A stretch of DNA of 64,000 nucleotides. It comes from Lachnospiraceae bacterium (GTDB lineage: Bacteria; Bacillota; Clostridia; Lachnospirales; Lachnospiraceae). A program made the translations under genes and the position numbers. The first letter of the stretch is position 1; every line of letters starts with the position of its first letter. The notes under the pieces were generated by a model that did no database searches, was not told where the DNA came from, and saw only the letters and a list, made by a program, of their open reading frames with translations. Shown here piece by piece: positions 16,976 through 25,986 of the stretch. The stretch is taken from positions 1-64,000 of the forward strand of contig JAILKC010000143.1 of NCBI GenBank assembly GCA_024694055.1, given 5' to 3'.

Positions 16976-19114
16976 ATGTCTGATCTGAGCAAATCTTTTG
17001 AAAACAATGAGCGCATCGATGTGGAGGAACTGTTCGGAAACAACGTATTCTCTTTGGGTGTTATGAGAGAGCGTCTTCCCGAGAGCGTCTTTACTGAGAT
17101 AGAGACTGTCATTGAGCATGGAGGAGAACTGTCGCTTGCCACTGCCGATATTGTGGCCCGAGCCATGAAGGAATGGGCTATAGAAAAGGGAGCGACACAT
17201 TATACTCACTGGTTCCAGCCTCTTACGGGCATTACGGCAGAGAAACATGATTCATTTGTGTCACATCCGGACAGAGAAGGTCGGATGCTTATGGATTTCA
17301 GAGGCAAGGAGCTTATCAAGGGTGAGCCGGATGCATCTTCATTTCCTTCGGGTGGATTAAGGGCTACATTTGAAGCCAGAGGCTATACAGCGTGGGATCT
17401 TACATCTCCCGCGTTTATCAAGGAAACGGCTACCGGCCCGACCTTATGTATTCCTACGGCATTTTGTTCATATACTGGAGAAGCTTTGGATAAAAAGACT
17501 CCCCTTTTGCGTTCGCTTGAAGCACTTAGCACTCAGGCACTCAGGATCGTCCGCCTTTTCGGCAATACCGAAGCCACGAGTGTCAATGCGTCTGTTGGAG
17601 CTGAGCAGGAATATTTCCTTGTAGACCAGGCCAAGGCCTTGAAAAGAGAGGATCTTATCTTTACCGGAAGGACTCTTTTCGGTTCACCTGCGCCTAAGGG
17701 ACAGGAACTTGATGATCATTACTTCGGCGTAATAAGAGAACGTATCGGTGCATTCATGCATGATGTCAATATAGAGCTCTGGAAACTTGGTGTTACTGCC
17801 AAGACGCAGCACAATGAGGCAGCTCCGGCTCAGCATGAGATCGCACCCATATATGAATCTGCCAATATCGCGGTAGACCACAATCAGCTTGTAATGGAGA
17901 CTCTTAAGAGAGTGGCAGGCAAGCATGGACTTCGCTGCCTGTTGCATGAGAAGCCTTTTGCAGGAGTAAACGGTTCGGGCAAGCATAATAACTGGTCTAT
18001 TACTACAGATAACGGTATCAACCTTCTTGAACCGGGTGAGAGTCCCAATGAAAATGTTCAGTTCCTTTTGGTACTGGCCTGTATCATGAAAGCTGTGGAC
18101 ACGCATGCGGATCTTTTGAGACAGAGTGCATCCAATGTCGGCAACGATCACAGATTGGGAGGATTCGAGGCACCTCCGGCTATTATTTCGATGTTCCTTG
18201 GCGAGCAGCTTGAGGATGTGGTGCGTCAGCTCGTGGAGACCGGTAAGGTTTCAAATATCAAAGAAGGCGGCACCCTGCAGACAGGCGTTTCTACGCTTCC
18301 CGATTTTGAGATAGATGCTACGGATCGTAACAGAACATCGCCCTTTGCATTTACCGGTAATAAATTTGAGTTCCGTATGGTGGGAAGTGAGGATTCGATA
18401 GGAAGTCCCAATACCACCCTTAATGCCATAGTTGCCGAGGCCTTCTGCGAAGCGGCAGATCGTCTTGAGGCGGCAGAAGATTTTGATCTTGCAGTTCATG
18501 ATCTGATCAAGGAGTATATGACCAAGCATCAGCGCATCATATTTAACGGCGACGGATATTCTCCTGAATGGGTAGAGGAGGCAGCCAGACGCGGACTGCC
18601 CAATATTCCGTCCATGGTAGAGGCGGTGGGTACACTTGTCACGGACAAATCCATAAAACTGTTTGAGAAGTTCGGTATATTTACCCGCAGTGAGCTTGAA
18701 TCCCGTGCGGAGATACTGTATGAGACATATGCCAAGGCTATTAATATAGAGGCGCTTACAATGGTGGACATGGCCAATAAGCAGCTTGTGCCCGCGGTGA
18801 TCAGATTCTCAGGCAAACTTGCCGATACTGTCAATGCCACTGTGGCAGCAGGCGGTGATGCAACGGTTGCTTCAGATCTGCTTAAGCGTGTAACGGGATT
18901 GCTTACCAAGATGCAGGAAGCAAGAGTCAATCTCTCTATCATAGAAAAGGAAGGTTCGGCGATGGAACGCGGCAGACAGCAGGCATTCTACTACAGGGAA
19001 AAAGTTGTACCCGCCATGGAAGAACTGCGTAAACCGGCCGATGAATTGGAGCGTATCGTAGATAAGTCATACTGGCCTTTCCCGACATACGCTGACCTGA
19101 TGTTTGAAGTATAA
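16976..19114 (+). CDS. glnN: Glutamine synthetase type III
   Basis: This enzyme makes glutamine from glutamate and ammonia with ATP. At 712 residues it belongs to the large GSIII (GlnN) class. Visible motifs are [37 protein letters not shown], the metal-binding [40 protein letters not shown] and [16 protein letters not shown]. The N-terminal GSIII-specific region and C-terminal helical region are intact. AGGAG lies upstream of the ATG. A tRNA-Gln gene follows 77 bases after the stop. Confidence 0.96.
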   Translation: MSDLSKSFENNERIDVEELFGNNVFSLGVMRERLPESVFTEIETVIEHGGELSLATADIVARAMKEWAIEKGATHYTHWFQPLTGITAEKHDSFVSHPDREGRMLMDFRGKELIKGEPDASSFPSGGLRATFEARGYTAWDLTSPAFIKETATGPTLCIPTAFCSYTGEALDKKTPLLRSLEALSTQALRIVRLFGNTEATSVNASVGAEQEYFLVDQAKALKREDLIFTGRTLFGSPAPKGQELDDHYFGVIRERIGAFMHDVNIELWKLGVTAKTQHNEAAPAQHEIAPIYESANIAVDHNQLVMETLKRVAGKHGLRCLLHEKPFAGVNGSGKHNNWSITTDNGINLLEPGESPNENVQFLLVLACIMKAVDTHADLLRQSASNVGNDHRLGGFEAPPAIISMFLGEQLEDVVRQLVETGKVSNIKEGGTLQTGVSTLPDFEIDATDRNRTSPFAFTGNKFEFRMVGSEDSIGSPNTTLNAIVAEAFCEAADRLEAAEDFDLAVHDLIKEYMTKHQRIIFNGDGYSPEWVEEAARRGLPNIPSMVEAVGTLVTDKSIKLFEKFGIFTRSELESRAEILYETYAKAINIEALTMVDMANKQLVPAVIRFSGKLADTVNATVAAGGDATVASDLLKRVTGLLTKMQEARVNLSIIEKEGSAMERGRQQAFYYREKVVPAMEELRKPADELERIVDKSYWPFPTYADLMFEV

Positions 19115-19122
19115 AAAAGGTC

Positions 19123-19151
19123 TTGCATTTTACGTAGAATTGAGTTAATAT
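19123..19151 (+). promoter_or_regulatory. Putative promoter of the tRNA-Gln gene
   Basis: TTGCAT (19123-19128), 17 bp, TAATAT (19146-19151), placed about 40 bases upstream of the tRNA. The tRNA can thus be expressed independently of glnN. Confidence 0.5.
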
Positions 19152-19191
19152 AAGCAGGTGCTTGCAACAAAGGCAGGTATTTGCTTAATAT

Positions 19192-19263
19192 AGCGCTATC
19201 GCCAAACGGTAAGGCAACGGACTCTGACTCCGTCATTTCTTGGTTCGAATCCAAGTAGCGCTG
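19192..19263 (+). tRNA. tRNA-Gln (anticodon CTG)
   Basis: Complete cloverleaf: a perfect 7-bp acceptor stem (AGCGCTA / TAGCGCT), a D arm with GCC/GGC, an anticodon arm ACGGA-CTCTGAC-TCCGT giving anticodon CTG, and a T arm with GGTTCGAATCC. The discriminator is G and the CCA end is not encoded. A strong terminator follows three bases later. Confidence 0.95.
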
Positions 19264-19266
19264 CTT

Positions 19267-19296
19267 AAAAAACCAGTGAGATTTCACTGGTTTTTT
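19267..19296. terminator. Bidirectional terminator between tRNA-Gln and a minus-strand hydrolase
   Basis: Six A, 7-bp stem CCAGTGA / TCACTGG with a 4-nt loop, six T. The symmetrical A and T tracts allow termination in both directions. Confidence 0.93.
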
Positions 19297-19306
19297 GTTG
19301 CCGGGT

Positions 19307-19861
19307 TTATATTTGGCCGTTTATGAACCTGCCGGTTATATCCATAATATTACGCAGGTTTATAAGATTCTGATCTATATCATCGCATTCGAGCGAATGA
19401 TTGCATAATGGATAGGAATGCAATTCTATTTTCTGTTGGGCGGCGAGCTTTTTAACCAGATCAACATTCGACCAAGGGTCGTCGTCTCCGATAAACGCTA
19501 TTGCACCATGTGTTCCCGAGGAAAATGTTGCCTCAACAGGCGTATACCAGATCTGTCTTGCATTGATCCCGCAAGCGGTTGCGTACCTGGTAAGTACTAC
19601 TGTACCGATGCTTTTGCCAATGAACAGTACATCATCATAATCGGAGAAGACAATATCGTCCAGCTGTTCTTTGGTCTGCATAAATGCAAGCGCAGCCGCT
19701 TTTTTCATCATTTCGAGATTGCCCATTATCTTCTGCGGCATGTCGTGGTATTCGATATAGCGTGTTTCGTAGCCTGAATTTTGTGCAATTCTGGAGGAAT
19801 AGTATAAAAGCGGTTTATCCTTGTGATAACCTATTCCCGGGAATACTACAGCAAGTTTCAT
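19307..19861 (-). CDS. Small alpha/beta hydrolase
   Basis: The 184-residue protein has an alpha/beta-hydrolase fold pattern. It starts MKLAVVFPGIGYHKDKPLLYY, has the nucleophile elbow GKSIGT (about residues 82-87), an acidic residue in IGDDDPWS and a C-terminal His in CNHSLE, so a complete Ser-Asp-His triad is plausible. The substrate is unknown. GGAGG precedes the ATG. It lies 15 bases after a small unknown gene on the same strand, and both are probably one transcript ending at the shared terminator. Confidence 0.75.
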   Translation of the reverse strand: MKLAVVFPGIGYHKDKPLLYYSSRIAQNSGYETRYIEYHDMPQKIMGNLEMMKKAAALAFMQTKEQLDDIVFSDYDDVLFIGKSIGTVVLTRYATACGINARQIWYTPVEATFSSGTHGAIAFIGDDDPWSNVDLVKKLAAQQKIELHSYPLCNHSLECDDIDQNLINLRNIMDITGRFINGQI

Positions 19862-19876
19862 GATGATCCTCCATGC

Positions 19877-20152
19877 CTATTTTTCTAAAGGTACCCTTCT
19901 GTAGGAGCGATGGCCGTATTCGTCGTATTCAAGTATCATTTCGTATTGATCACTCGAAGAATCATTGCCATTCTCGGCCTCCTTGGAGTATTTGATCACG
20001 GCCTCATGAAGCTTTTCGGCAGATATGGGAAAATCAAGGCGACTTAACATCTCTTCCTCGGAATAACCGAGCTCCATCAGATGTCGGATCGCTGCCCCGC
20101 AGGCCATATCAAATGTAAAATCTTTAAGCGCATCTTTTAAATATTCACCCAT
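19877..20152 (-). CDS. Small protein of unknown function
   Basis: I do not recognise this 91-residue, mostly helical, acidic protein (MGEYLKDALKDFTFDMACGA start). It has no membrane segment, signal peptide or metal motif; the C-terminal 25 residues (YEMILEYDEYGHRSYRRVPLE) could form two strands. Its ribosome binding site is weak. Short spacing to the hydrolase downstream and a clean reading frame support it as real. It is divergent from the hydrolase-TetR operon. Confidence 0.6.
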   Translation of the reverse strand: MGEYLKDALKDFTFDMACGAAIRHLMELGYSEEEMLSRLDFPISAEKLHEAVIKYSKEAENGNDSSSDQYEMILEYDEYGHRSYRRVPLEK

Positions 20153-20195
20153 AATCTGATTATGCTCTTAGGCGAATGTTCAGTCAAGATATGCT

Positions 20196-20221
20196 GACCG
20201 CTGTGCTTGACAATAGCGGTC
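20196..20221. promoter_or_regulatory. Probable operator for the adjacent TetR regulator
   Basis: Perfect 7-bp inverted repeat GACCGCT - 12 bp - AGCGGTC. It spans the -35 box of the promoter at 20207-20236. The arm length and spacing are typical of TetR-family operators, and a TetR gene is second in the operon. Confidence 0.65.
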
Positions 20222-20236
20222 TGTTCACCATATAAT
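20207..20236 (+). promoter_or_regulatory. Consensus promoter of the hydrolase-tetR operon
   Basis: Perfect TTGACA (20207-20212), 18-bp spacer, perfect TATAAT (20231-20236), about 70 bases before the start codon. A full-consensus promoter with an operator across the -35 fits a tightly repressed gene. Confidence 0.85.
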
Positions 20237-20304
20237 GACTAAAAAAATAAAAATGGTCAGAAAGATTGTTTGCAGGAATATGGCCAGATACTATGGAGAG
20301 ATAT

Positions 20305-21183
20305 ATGAAAAACAAGTCAATATACAAATCCGAAGAAGGCAAAAAGCAGATACTCGATCTGTATGATGCACAGCTTAAAAGACTGAACATACCATATAAG
20401 GATCTTTATGTTGATACATCTTTCGGAAAGACTCACCTTATAGAAACGGGTAATCCTAAGGGGGAACTGCTGCTTGTTTTTCATGGCGGCAATGCCACAT
20501 CGGCATATAACCTTTTATCTTGCGGATTCTTATTTGATGACTTCCATATATATGCACTTGATACCATCGGACATCCGGGAAAGAGTGCTGAGAACAGCTT
20601 AAGTTCATCAGGATACGATTACGGCAAGTGGACAGGAGAAGTCATTGAGGCACTGGGATTTGATAAGATATCTCTTTTCGGAGGATCCTTTGGAGGCGGT
20701 GTGATCGCCAAGACCATGTGCGCGGTGCCTGACAGGATAAAGAAGGTATTCATGATCATACCGTCCGGAATAAAAAATGCACCGGGTATTAAGAGCATCT
20801 CCATGCTTTTTCCCATGATCATGTATTGGACGACCGGTAAAGAAGAGTGGCTTAAAAGGACATTTATGCCGTTAGCTCCCGCGGGCGGTACGATAACCGA
20901 TGACATGTATGAGACTGCAAAGCTAAGCATAGAATATACTAAAGTAAAGACAGCTATGCCGAGCAATGTAAGTGCATCATTGATGAAAAAGTGTAAGGCT
21001 CCCACGCTTGTCATGGCTGCGGAGCTTGATATACTTTTCCCGGCCAAGGGAGTTTTAAAAAGAGCAAAGAAGATCATACCGAACTGCGAGACATATCTGT
21101 TAGAAAACAGAGGTCATGTGCATGATCTGACGGAAGAAGAAAAGCAGATGATCGTCGAATTTTTAAAAGAGGAAAAGAGGTAA
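20305..21183 (+). CDS. Alpha/beta hydrolase, TetR-linked
   Basis: A 292-residue alpha/beta hydrolase. The oxyanion region is VFHGGNATSAYN, the nucleophile elbow GGSFGGG (Ser near residue 129), then the acid region MAAELDILFPA and the catalytic His in NRGHVHDL. GHPGKS after the third strand is typical of esterase-like members. The substrate is unknown. The ATG at 20305 is preferred because GGAGAG is four bases upstream; a longer TTG form is unlikely. tetR starts four bases after the stop, so substrate-responsive control is plausible. Confidence 0.85.
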   Translation: MKNKSIYKSEEGKKQILDLYDAQLKRLNIPYKDLYVDTSFGKTHLIETGNPKGELLLVFHGGNATSAYNLLSCGFLFDDFHIYALDTIGHPGKSAENSLSSSGYDYGKWTGEVIEALGFDKISLFGGSFGGGVIAKTMCAVPDRIKKVFMIIPSGIKNAPGIKSISMLFPMIMYWTTGKEEWLKRTFMPLAPAGGTITDDMYETAKLSIEYTKVKTAMPSNVSASLMKKCKAPTLVMAAELDILFPAKGVLKRAKKIIPNCETYLLENRGHVHDLTEEEKQMIVEFLKEEKR

Positions 21184-21186
21184 TAT

Positions 21187-21813
21187 ATGCCAAAGATATA
21201 TACGGATGACGAAAGAGCGGATATACGTACAAGACTTAAAAAAGAAGCCAATATTCTCATGCAGAAAAAAGGTGTGAAGAAGACTACGGTGGATGAGCTG
21301 GTTCGTAGGGCGGGAATACCCAAGGGAACTTTTTATCTGTTTTATCCGTCAAAGGAGATGCTTCTTTTTGACTGTGCGCAGGACTTTCATGAGCAGGTGG
21401 ATGAGTATCTGACGGAAGGCATGAAGAGCATCGTATGCAAGTATAAGATAGATGTCGATAAAAAGGACGCGCTTTCAGGATATGTGGATGAGATTACGGA
21501 TGTGATCATCGGGGCGATGAAGATTGTACAGAATTCGTGCCTGAAAGTACTTCTTGAACCGGAGGCCATGAAGCTTATCCTGGATAAACTGCCTAAGGAC
21601 GTTTTGGAAAAACACAGAAAGCAGGATAATGATTCCGAAAATGGTATGTTTAAGGAACTGATATCAGGCAGGGGAATGGATATTGAAGAGATAACAGGTG
21701 CTTTTACAATGGTGATCTTCGGCTCCATGTACAGGCAGGTGATTGGGCAAGAGAATATGGAAGCCGCAACAAGATATCTGGTAAAAGGTCTTGTGATACA
21801 GATATTCGGGTGA
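21187..21813 (+). CDS. TetR/AcrR family transcriptional regulator
   Basis: The 208-residue protein has an N-terminal DNA-binding domain with the TetR helix-turn-helix (KKTTVDELVRRAGIPKGTFYLFYPSKEMLL, about residues 33-62) and a C-terminal ligand/dimer domain. It is translated from the same operon as the preceding hydrolase. The inverted repeat at 20196-20221 is the likely operator, giving autorepression. The ligand cannot be deduced. Confidence 0.92.
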   Translation: MPKIYTDDERADIRTRLKKEANILMQKKGVKKTTVDELVRRAGIPKGTFYLFYPSKEMLLFDCAQDFHEQVDEYLTEGMKSIVCKYKIDVDKKDALSGYVDEITDVIIGAMKIVQNSCLKVLLEPEAMKLILDKLPKDVLEKHRKQDNDSENGMFKELISGRGMDIEEITGAFTMVIFGSMYRQVIGQENMEAATRYLVKGLVIQIFG

Positions 21814-21907
21814 GAAACTTCCTTCTCCTGAGATCATTGAAGAAGTCTGTCGTTTGTTCTGACAGCTTCAACCGGGGTGATGGTGGGAAAAATCCGTTGT
21901 CATACAT

Positions 21908-21951
21908 AAAACGCGGTGATATCATAGAATAAGCGTGAAAACGCGTGATAT
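21908..21951. repeat. Two imperfect direct repeats upstream of a lipoprotein gene
   Basis: AAAACGCGGTGATAT (21908-21922) and AAAACGCGTGATAT (21938-21951), 30 bases apart, about three helical turns. They lie just before the lipoprotein ribosome binding site. They could bind a regulator, but no known site is recognised. A weak hairpin (about 21840-21868) precedes them. Confidence 0.4.
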
Positions 21952-21980
21952 AACAGAGTACAACTATGGAGAGACAGAGT

Positions 21981-22985
21981 ATGAAAAAGACACACATAAT
22001 TTTATTGGCAACTGTGGCAATGTTAATGTTACTTGTCGGATGCGGTCATGAACATGATTTTCAGCCGGTAAGCTGCGATGCTCCTTTGACATGTACGATA
22101 TGTGGCAAGACGCAGGGAGATGCCGTGGGACATGATTATGCAGAGGCGACCTGCACAGAACCCAAGACCTGTGTAAGATGCGGGATCACGGAAGGAGAAG
22201 CTCTTGGACATGACTATGCAGAGGCTACATGTACAGAGCCCAAGACATGTAAAAGATGTGGAGATAAGCAGGGTGAGGCTTTGGGACATAGATTATCCGA
22301 GGCGAATTATCAGGATGCACCGACATGTTCTGTCTGCGGAGCCACTGAAGGCAATCCTTTGACTGCGGGATTTGAGGAACATGGTCTTAAGATCAATGCC
22401 GAGTTTGATAAGGATATACCGTACATCACCGACACCTATGAAAACAGTAAGCTACAGACGACAGCTACAGTTCGATACACTGATTTTAAGGTATTCAAGG
22501 GCGATGACAGATTACCGGAAAAGGATGGATATATCTGGATATCTGTACATGCAGACGTTGACTATACGGATGATGCTGCATGGGATTATGGATATATGAC
22601 GGGAGAATGTATTGAAGATTATTACGATATAGAAGGACATGATAAGTCTGTTGTGTATTATGAGAAAAAAGACATTCCGGAAGAATATAAGGATTTCTCT
22701 GACTACATGACCTACACGACCTACACGGTAAATTTCCATGGAAAAGATTATGACTGCGAAAGACTTTATGCAGCAGATGAAGGAAATGGCTGGATCGCAG
22801 AAAAACATGCACGTTATGGATTCACATATTGCTTCCACATTCCCGAAGGATATGACGGAACGGTTCTTGGCTTCTATCATAAAAAACTTGACCATCCATG
22901 GGAAGAAGGAATGTATATTTATGACATGGCAGACGAAGATACGATCTTTATAAGACTTGATCCGGAACTGGCAGGCAGGGTGTAA
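21981..22985 (+). CDS. Lipoprotein with CxxC/GH repeats, function unknown
   Basis: The 334-residue precursor has a signal peptide and lipobox LLVGC, so the mature protein is lipid-anchored at about Cys21. Then come repeats of about 28 residues containing CxxCG and GH (TCTICGK, TCVRCGI, TCKRCGD, TCSVCGA); two copies share ATCTEPKTC and GEALGH. These are zinc-ribbon-like, with 2 Cys plus His per unit. The C-terminal 200 residues are Tyr/Asp-rich, mixed sheet, and not recognised. The ATG at 21981 follows GGAGAG by seven bases. No operon partner is obvious, although the U32 gene follows five bases later. Confidence 0.75.
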   Translation: MKKTHIILLATVAMLMLLVGCGHEHDFQPVSCDAPLTCTICGKTQGDAVGHDYAEATCTEPKTCVRCGITEGEALGHDYAEATCTEPKTCKRCGDKQGEALGHRLSEANYQDAPTCSVCGATEGNPLTAGFEEHGLKINAEFDKDIPYITDTYENSKLQTTATVRYTDFKVFKGDDRLPEKDGYIWISVHADVDYTDDAAWDYGYMTGECIEDYYDIEGHDKSVVYYEKKDIPEEYKDFSDYMTYTTYTVNFHGKDYDCERLYAADEGNGWIAEKHARYGFTYCFHIPEGYDGTVLGFYHKKLDHPWEEGMYIYDMADEDTIFIRLDPELAGRV

Positions 22986-22989
22986 ATAT

Positions 22990-24243
22990 ATGAAACGACC
23001 AGAATTACTTGTGCCGGCAGGCAGTCTCGAAGTGTTTAAGGAAGCGGTGTATTACGGCGCAGATGCTGTATATATAGGCGGAGAAGTGTTCGGACTCAGA
23101 GCAAAGGCCAAGAATTTTTCGCATGAAGAGATGAAAGAGGCGGTTGCTTTTGCCCACGAACGCGGAGTAAAAGTGCATGTGACCGTCAATATACTGGCAC
23201 ATGATAAAGATCTGACGGAAGCAAGAGAGTACCTTGAAGAACTGCGTGAGATAGGTCCGGATGCACTTATCATTGCTGATCCCGGCATATTTACTCTTGC
23301 CAAAGAGATATGTCCGGATATAGAAAGGCATATATCCACACAGGCCAATAATACCAATTATATGACTTATCGTTTCTGGTATGAACAGGGTGCAAAAAGA
23401 GTGGTATCTGCAAGAGAGTTGTCTCTTGAGGAGATTGCGGAGATCAGGAAAAACATACCGGAGGATATGGAGATAGAGAGCTTCATACACGGGGCAATGT
23501 GCATATCATATTCCGGACGATGCCTGTTGAGCAACTATTTTACCGGCAGGGATGCCAATCACGGGGAATGTACTCATCCGTGTCGCTGGAAATACGCAGT
23601 GGTCGAAGAACAGCGCCCCGGTGAATATCTGCCGGTTTATGAGAATGAGCGAGGCACGTATATATTCAACAGTAAAGATCTGTGTATGATAGAGCACATT
23701 CCGGAGCTGATTGAAGCGGGTATAGACTCTTTCAAGATAGAGGGTCGGATGAAGACGGCTCTTTATGTGGCGACGGTTGCGAGGACCTACCGTAAGGCGA
23801 TAGACGATTACCTTGAGGCACCTGAACTTTATGAATCAAAGCTTGACTGGTACCGTGCGGAGATATCCAAGTGCACATACAGAGACTTCACTACGGGCTT
23901 TTATTTTGGTAAGCCCTCAGAAGAAGCTCAGGTATACGGAACCAACACATATATCAATGAATACACATATCTTGGAATAGTGTATGAGACTAAGGATTCG
24001 AACATTGTAAGGATCGAACAGCGTAATAAGTTCTGCGAGGGAGACAGGATTGAGATCATGAAGCCGGATGGTCGCAATATTGAGACTGTAGTCAGATCCA
24101 TATGTACGGCCGAAGGCGAAAGAGTAGAATCGGCACCGCATCCCAAGCAGGTATTGTATGTGGAACTTACACAGGAGGCTGAGGTCGGGGATATCTTAAG
24201 ATGTCCCTCGGTAAGTGTGCAAAAGAAAGAGACTGACATATAA
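22990..24243 (+). CDS. trhP: U32 family protein, probable tRNA hydroxylation protein TrhP
   Basis: A 417-residue U32 'peptidase' family protein. It begins RPELLVPAGSLEVFKEAVYYGADAVYIGG and has ESFIHGAMCISYSGRCLLSN, then GECTHPCRW (about residues 163-200), giving the conserved Cys residues that hold an Fe-S cluster. KIEGRMKT is also diagnostic. In Bacillus this YrrO-like group (TrhP) makes ho5U34 in tRNA with prephenate, and TrmR methylates it. The trmR gene lies 6 kb upstream, so the classical trmR-trhP neighbourhood appears interrupted. The ATG at 22990 is chosen over an upstream in-frame TTG inside the lipoprotein gene. Confidence 0.83.
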   Translation: MKRPELLVPAGSLEVFKEAVYYGADAVYIGGEVFGLRAKAKNFSHEEMKEAVAFAHERGVKVHVTVNILAHDKDLTEAREYLEELREIGPDALIIADPGIFTLAKEICPDIERHISTQANNTNYMTYRFWYEQGAKRVVSARELSLEEIAEIRKNIPEDMEIESFIHGAMCISYSGRCLLSNYFTGRDANHGECTHPCRWKYAVVEEQRPGEYLPVYENERGTYIFNSKDLCMIEHIPELIEAGIDSFKIEGRMKTALYVATVARTYRKAIDDYLEAPELYESKLDWYRAEISKCTYRDFTTGFYFGKPSEEAQVYGTNTYINEYTYLGIVYETKDSNIVRIEQRNKFCEGDRIEIMKPDGRNIETVVRSICTAEGERVESAPHPKQVLYVELTQEAEVGDILRCPSVSVQKKETDI

Positions 24244-24269
24244 GTTATGTCAACCGAAAGGAAATACAA

Positions 24270-24839
24270 ATGGCATTATCATCATACGAAGAAGAATTGA
24301 AGGAACTGGGGGAAAAGCAGGTATACTCCGAAGAGATATTTAATGGTCTGGTTCTGCATGTAAAAAATGATACAGTGAGCCTTCCCAACGGCAATACGGC
24401 TACCAGGGAACTGATAAGACATATCGGTGCGGTATGTGTGGTTCCGGTAACTGATGACGGTAAAGTGATAATGGAAAGACAGTTCCGCTATCCCATAGAC
24501 TCTGTCATAACCGAGATACCCGCGGGTAAACTGGACAGCAAAGATGAAGACAGATTGGATGCCGTTAAGAGAGAACTTCGCGAAGAGACGGGATATGAGG
24601 CGGCAGAATGGACGGATATGGGAATCTATTATCCGGCACCTGCCTACAGTGATGAAAAGATCACCATGTATCTTGCCACAGGGCTTACAAAGGGAGAACG
24701 GGATCTTGACGAAGATGAATTTCTTAATATAGTACAGATACCCATCACAGAGCTTAAGGATGATATTTTATCCGGAAAGATCACGGACGGAAAGACACAG
24801 GTGGCCATACTCAAAGCCATCCATTTTTTGGAGCAGTAA
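24270..24839 (+). CDS. Nudix hydrolase, ADP-ribose pyrophosphatase type
   Basis: A 189-residue Nudix protein. The Nudix box runs from GKLDSKDEDRLDAVKREL to REETGY (about residues 88-111), binding Mg2+ at the Glu residues. The N-terminal EEIFNGLVLHVKNDTVSLPNG and RQFRYPIDSVITEIPAGKL match ADP-ribose diphosphatase (NudF-like) enzymes, which cleave ADP-ribose to AMP and ribose 5-phosphate. GAAAGGAAA lies before the ATG. It is 26 bases behind the U32 gene. Confidence 0.88.
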   Translation: MALSSYEEELKELGEKQVYSEEIFNGLVLHVKNDTVSLPNGNTATRELIRHIGAVCVVPVTDDGKVIMERQFRYPIDSVITEIPAGKLDSKDEDRLDAVKRELREETGYEAAEWTDMGIYYPAPAYSDEKITMYLATGLTKGERDLDEDEFLNIVQIPITELKDDILSGKITDGKTQVAILKAIHFLEQ

Positions 24840-24886
24840 GAAGATAAGGTTATTTGACGGACAGGTGTTAGAGGGGAATTAAGAGT

Positions 24887-25951
24887 ATGGTTACGATCAA
24901 GGACATTGCCAAAGAGTGTAACGTATCAATCGCTACCGTATCCAATGTGGTAAACGGCAAGAATAAGGTCGGAGCGCAGACACAGAAGAGGATACTTGAG
25001 GCAATAGAAAAATACGGATATAAGCCGAATCTTGTTGCCAAGGGATTAAGGAGCAAGAGATCCGGAGTGATCGGTATCATAGTGGAGGATATGGCGCAGT
25101 TTACGACGCCTGATATAGTAGAGGGCATCATGCATCGAATAGAGGATTACGGTTACAAGTCGGTACTTGTGAATCTGAGATTCTATTCAAGATGGTCTGA
25201 TACCTGGTTTAATGACGAATCCATGCTTGAATCCACCATAAAACAGTCACTTTCCGAGATAAGTTCCATGCAGGCTGACGGACTTATATATGTGGCGGTT
25301 CATGGCAGAAATGTGACCAAGATACCGGAAGATATAGGTATTCCTGCAGTGATGACATATGCCTATGAACAGAATCCTCAGGTTCCGTCGGTGGTAATAG
25401 ATGATGAATTGTCCGCATATACGGCGATGAAATATCTGCTGGAAAAGGGCCACAGAGAGATTGCCATAATAGGTGGAAGAACTGACAATCTGCATACGCA
25501 GCTAAGACTTAAAGGTGCTGTAAGAGCTTTGGATGAATACGGTGTGACCGTTCCGGATGACAGGCTTTTCTATGTAAAATGGAACAGGGATGACGGATAT
25601 AAAGCGGCTGAGGAACTCTTTGGCAGAGATAAGAAAGTGACAGCAGTTTTCTGTATGACTGACAGGATGGCCGGTGGTGTATATCAGTATCTTTATGATA
25701 ATGGTAGGGTGGTCGGCGGAGATTGCTCTGTGATCGGGTACGATGGTCAGAGTATCTCGGATTATTTTATTCCGGGACTTACTACCATGGCACTTCCGCT
25801 TGACAGGATAGGCGATTGTGCAGCAAGACTTCTTATGGAAAAATTGGAGGGGATTCAGAGCGGTATAGAGCTTAAAGACAATATCCTGGCCATACCATGC
25901 GAATTCGTGGAAAGGGAATCGGTCAGGGACTTAAATGCTGACAAAGGATGA
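24887..25951 (+). CDS. LacI family transcriptional regulator
   Basis: The 354-residue protein has the LacI DNA-binding head (VTIKDIAKECNVSIATVSNVVNGK, residues 2-25, with hinge helix KPNLVAKGLRSKRS). A periplasmic-binding-protein-like effector domain follows (IGIIVEDMAQFTTPDIVEGI, REIAIIGGRTDN, VIGYDGQSISDYFIPGLTTM). A sugar effector is expected for the family, but no sugar genes adjoin it, so its targets are unknown. GAGGGGAATT precedes the ATG. Confidence 0.92.
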   Translation: MVTIKDIAKECNVSIATVSNVVNGKNKVGAQTQKRILEAIEKYGYKPNLVAKGLRSKRSGVIGIIVEDMAQFTTPDIVEGIMHRIEDYGYKSVLVNLRFYSRWSDTWFNDESMLESTIKQSLSEISSMQADGLIYVAVHGRNVTKIPEDIGIPAVMTYAYEQNPQVPSVVIDDELSAYTAMKYLLEKGHREIAIIGGRTDNLHTQLRLKGAVRALDEYGVTVPDDRLFYVKWNRDDGYKAAEELFGRDKKVTAVFCMTDRMAGGVYQYLYDNGRVVGGDCSVIGYDGQSISDYFIPGLTTMALPLDRIGDCAARLLMEKLEGIQSGIELKDNILAIPCEFVERESVRDLNADKG

Positions 25952-25970
25952 TATTACGTACGGTGCGTGA

Positions 25971-25986
25971 TCTGTGATATCACAGA
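25971..25986. terminator. 16-bp perfect palindrome between convergent genes
   Basis: TCTGTGATATCACAGA is fully palindromic. It overlaps the stop codon of the minus-strand CPBP gene and lies 20 bases after the lacI-type gene. No T-tract is adjacent, so termination is uncertain; it could alternatively be a protein-binding site. Confidence 0.4.

Noticed and set aside
25971-25986. The palindrome after the LacI-type gene as a LacI operator
   Set aside because: It lies downstream of the regulator gene between convergent genes, where no promoter is seen.
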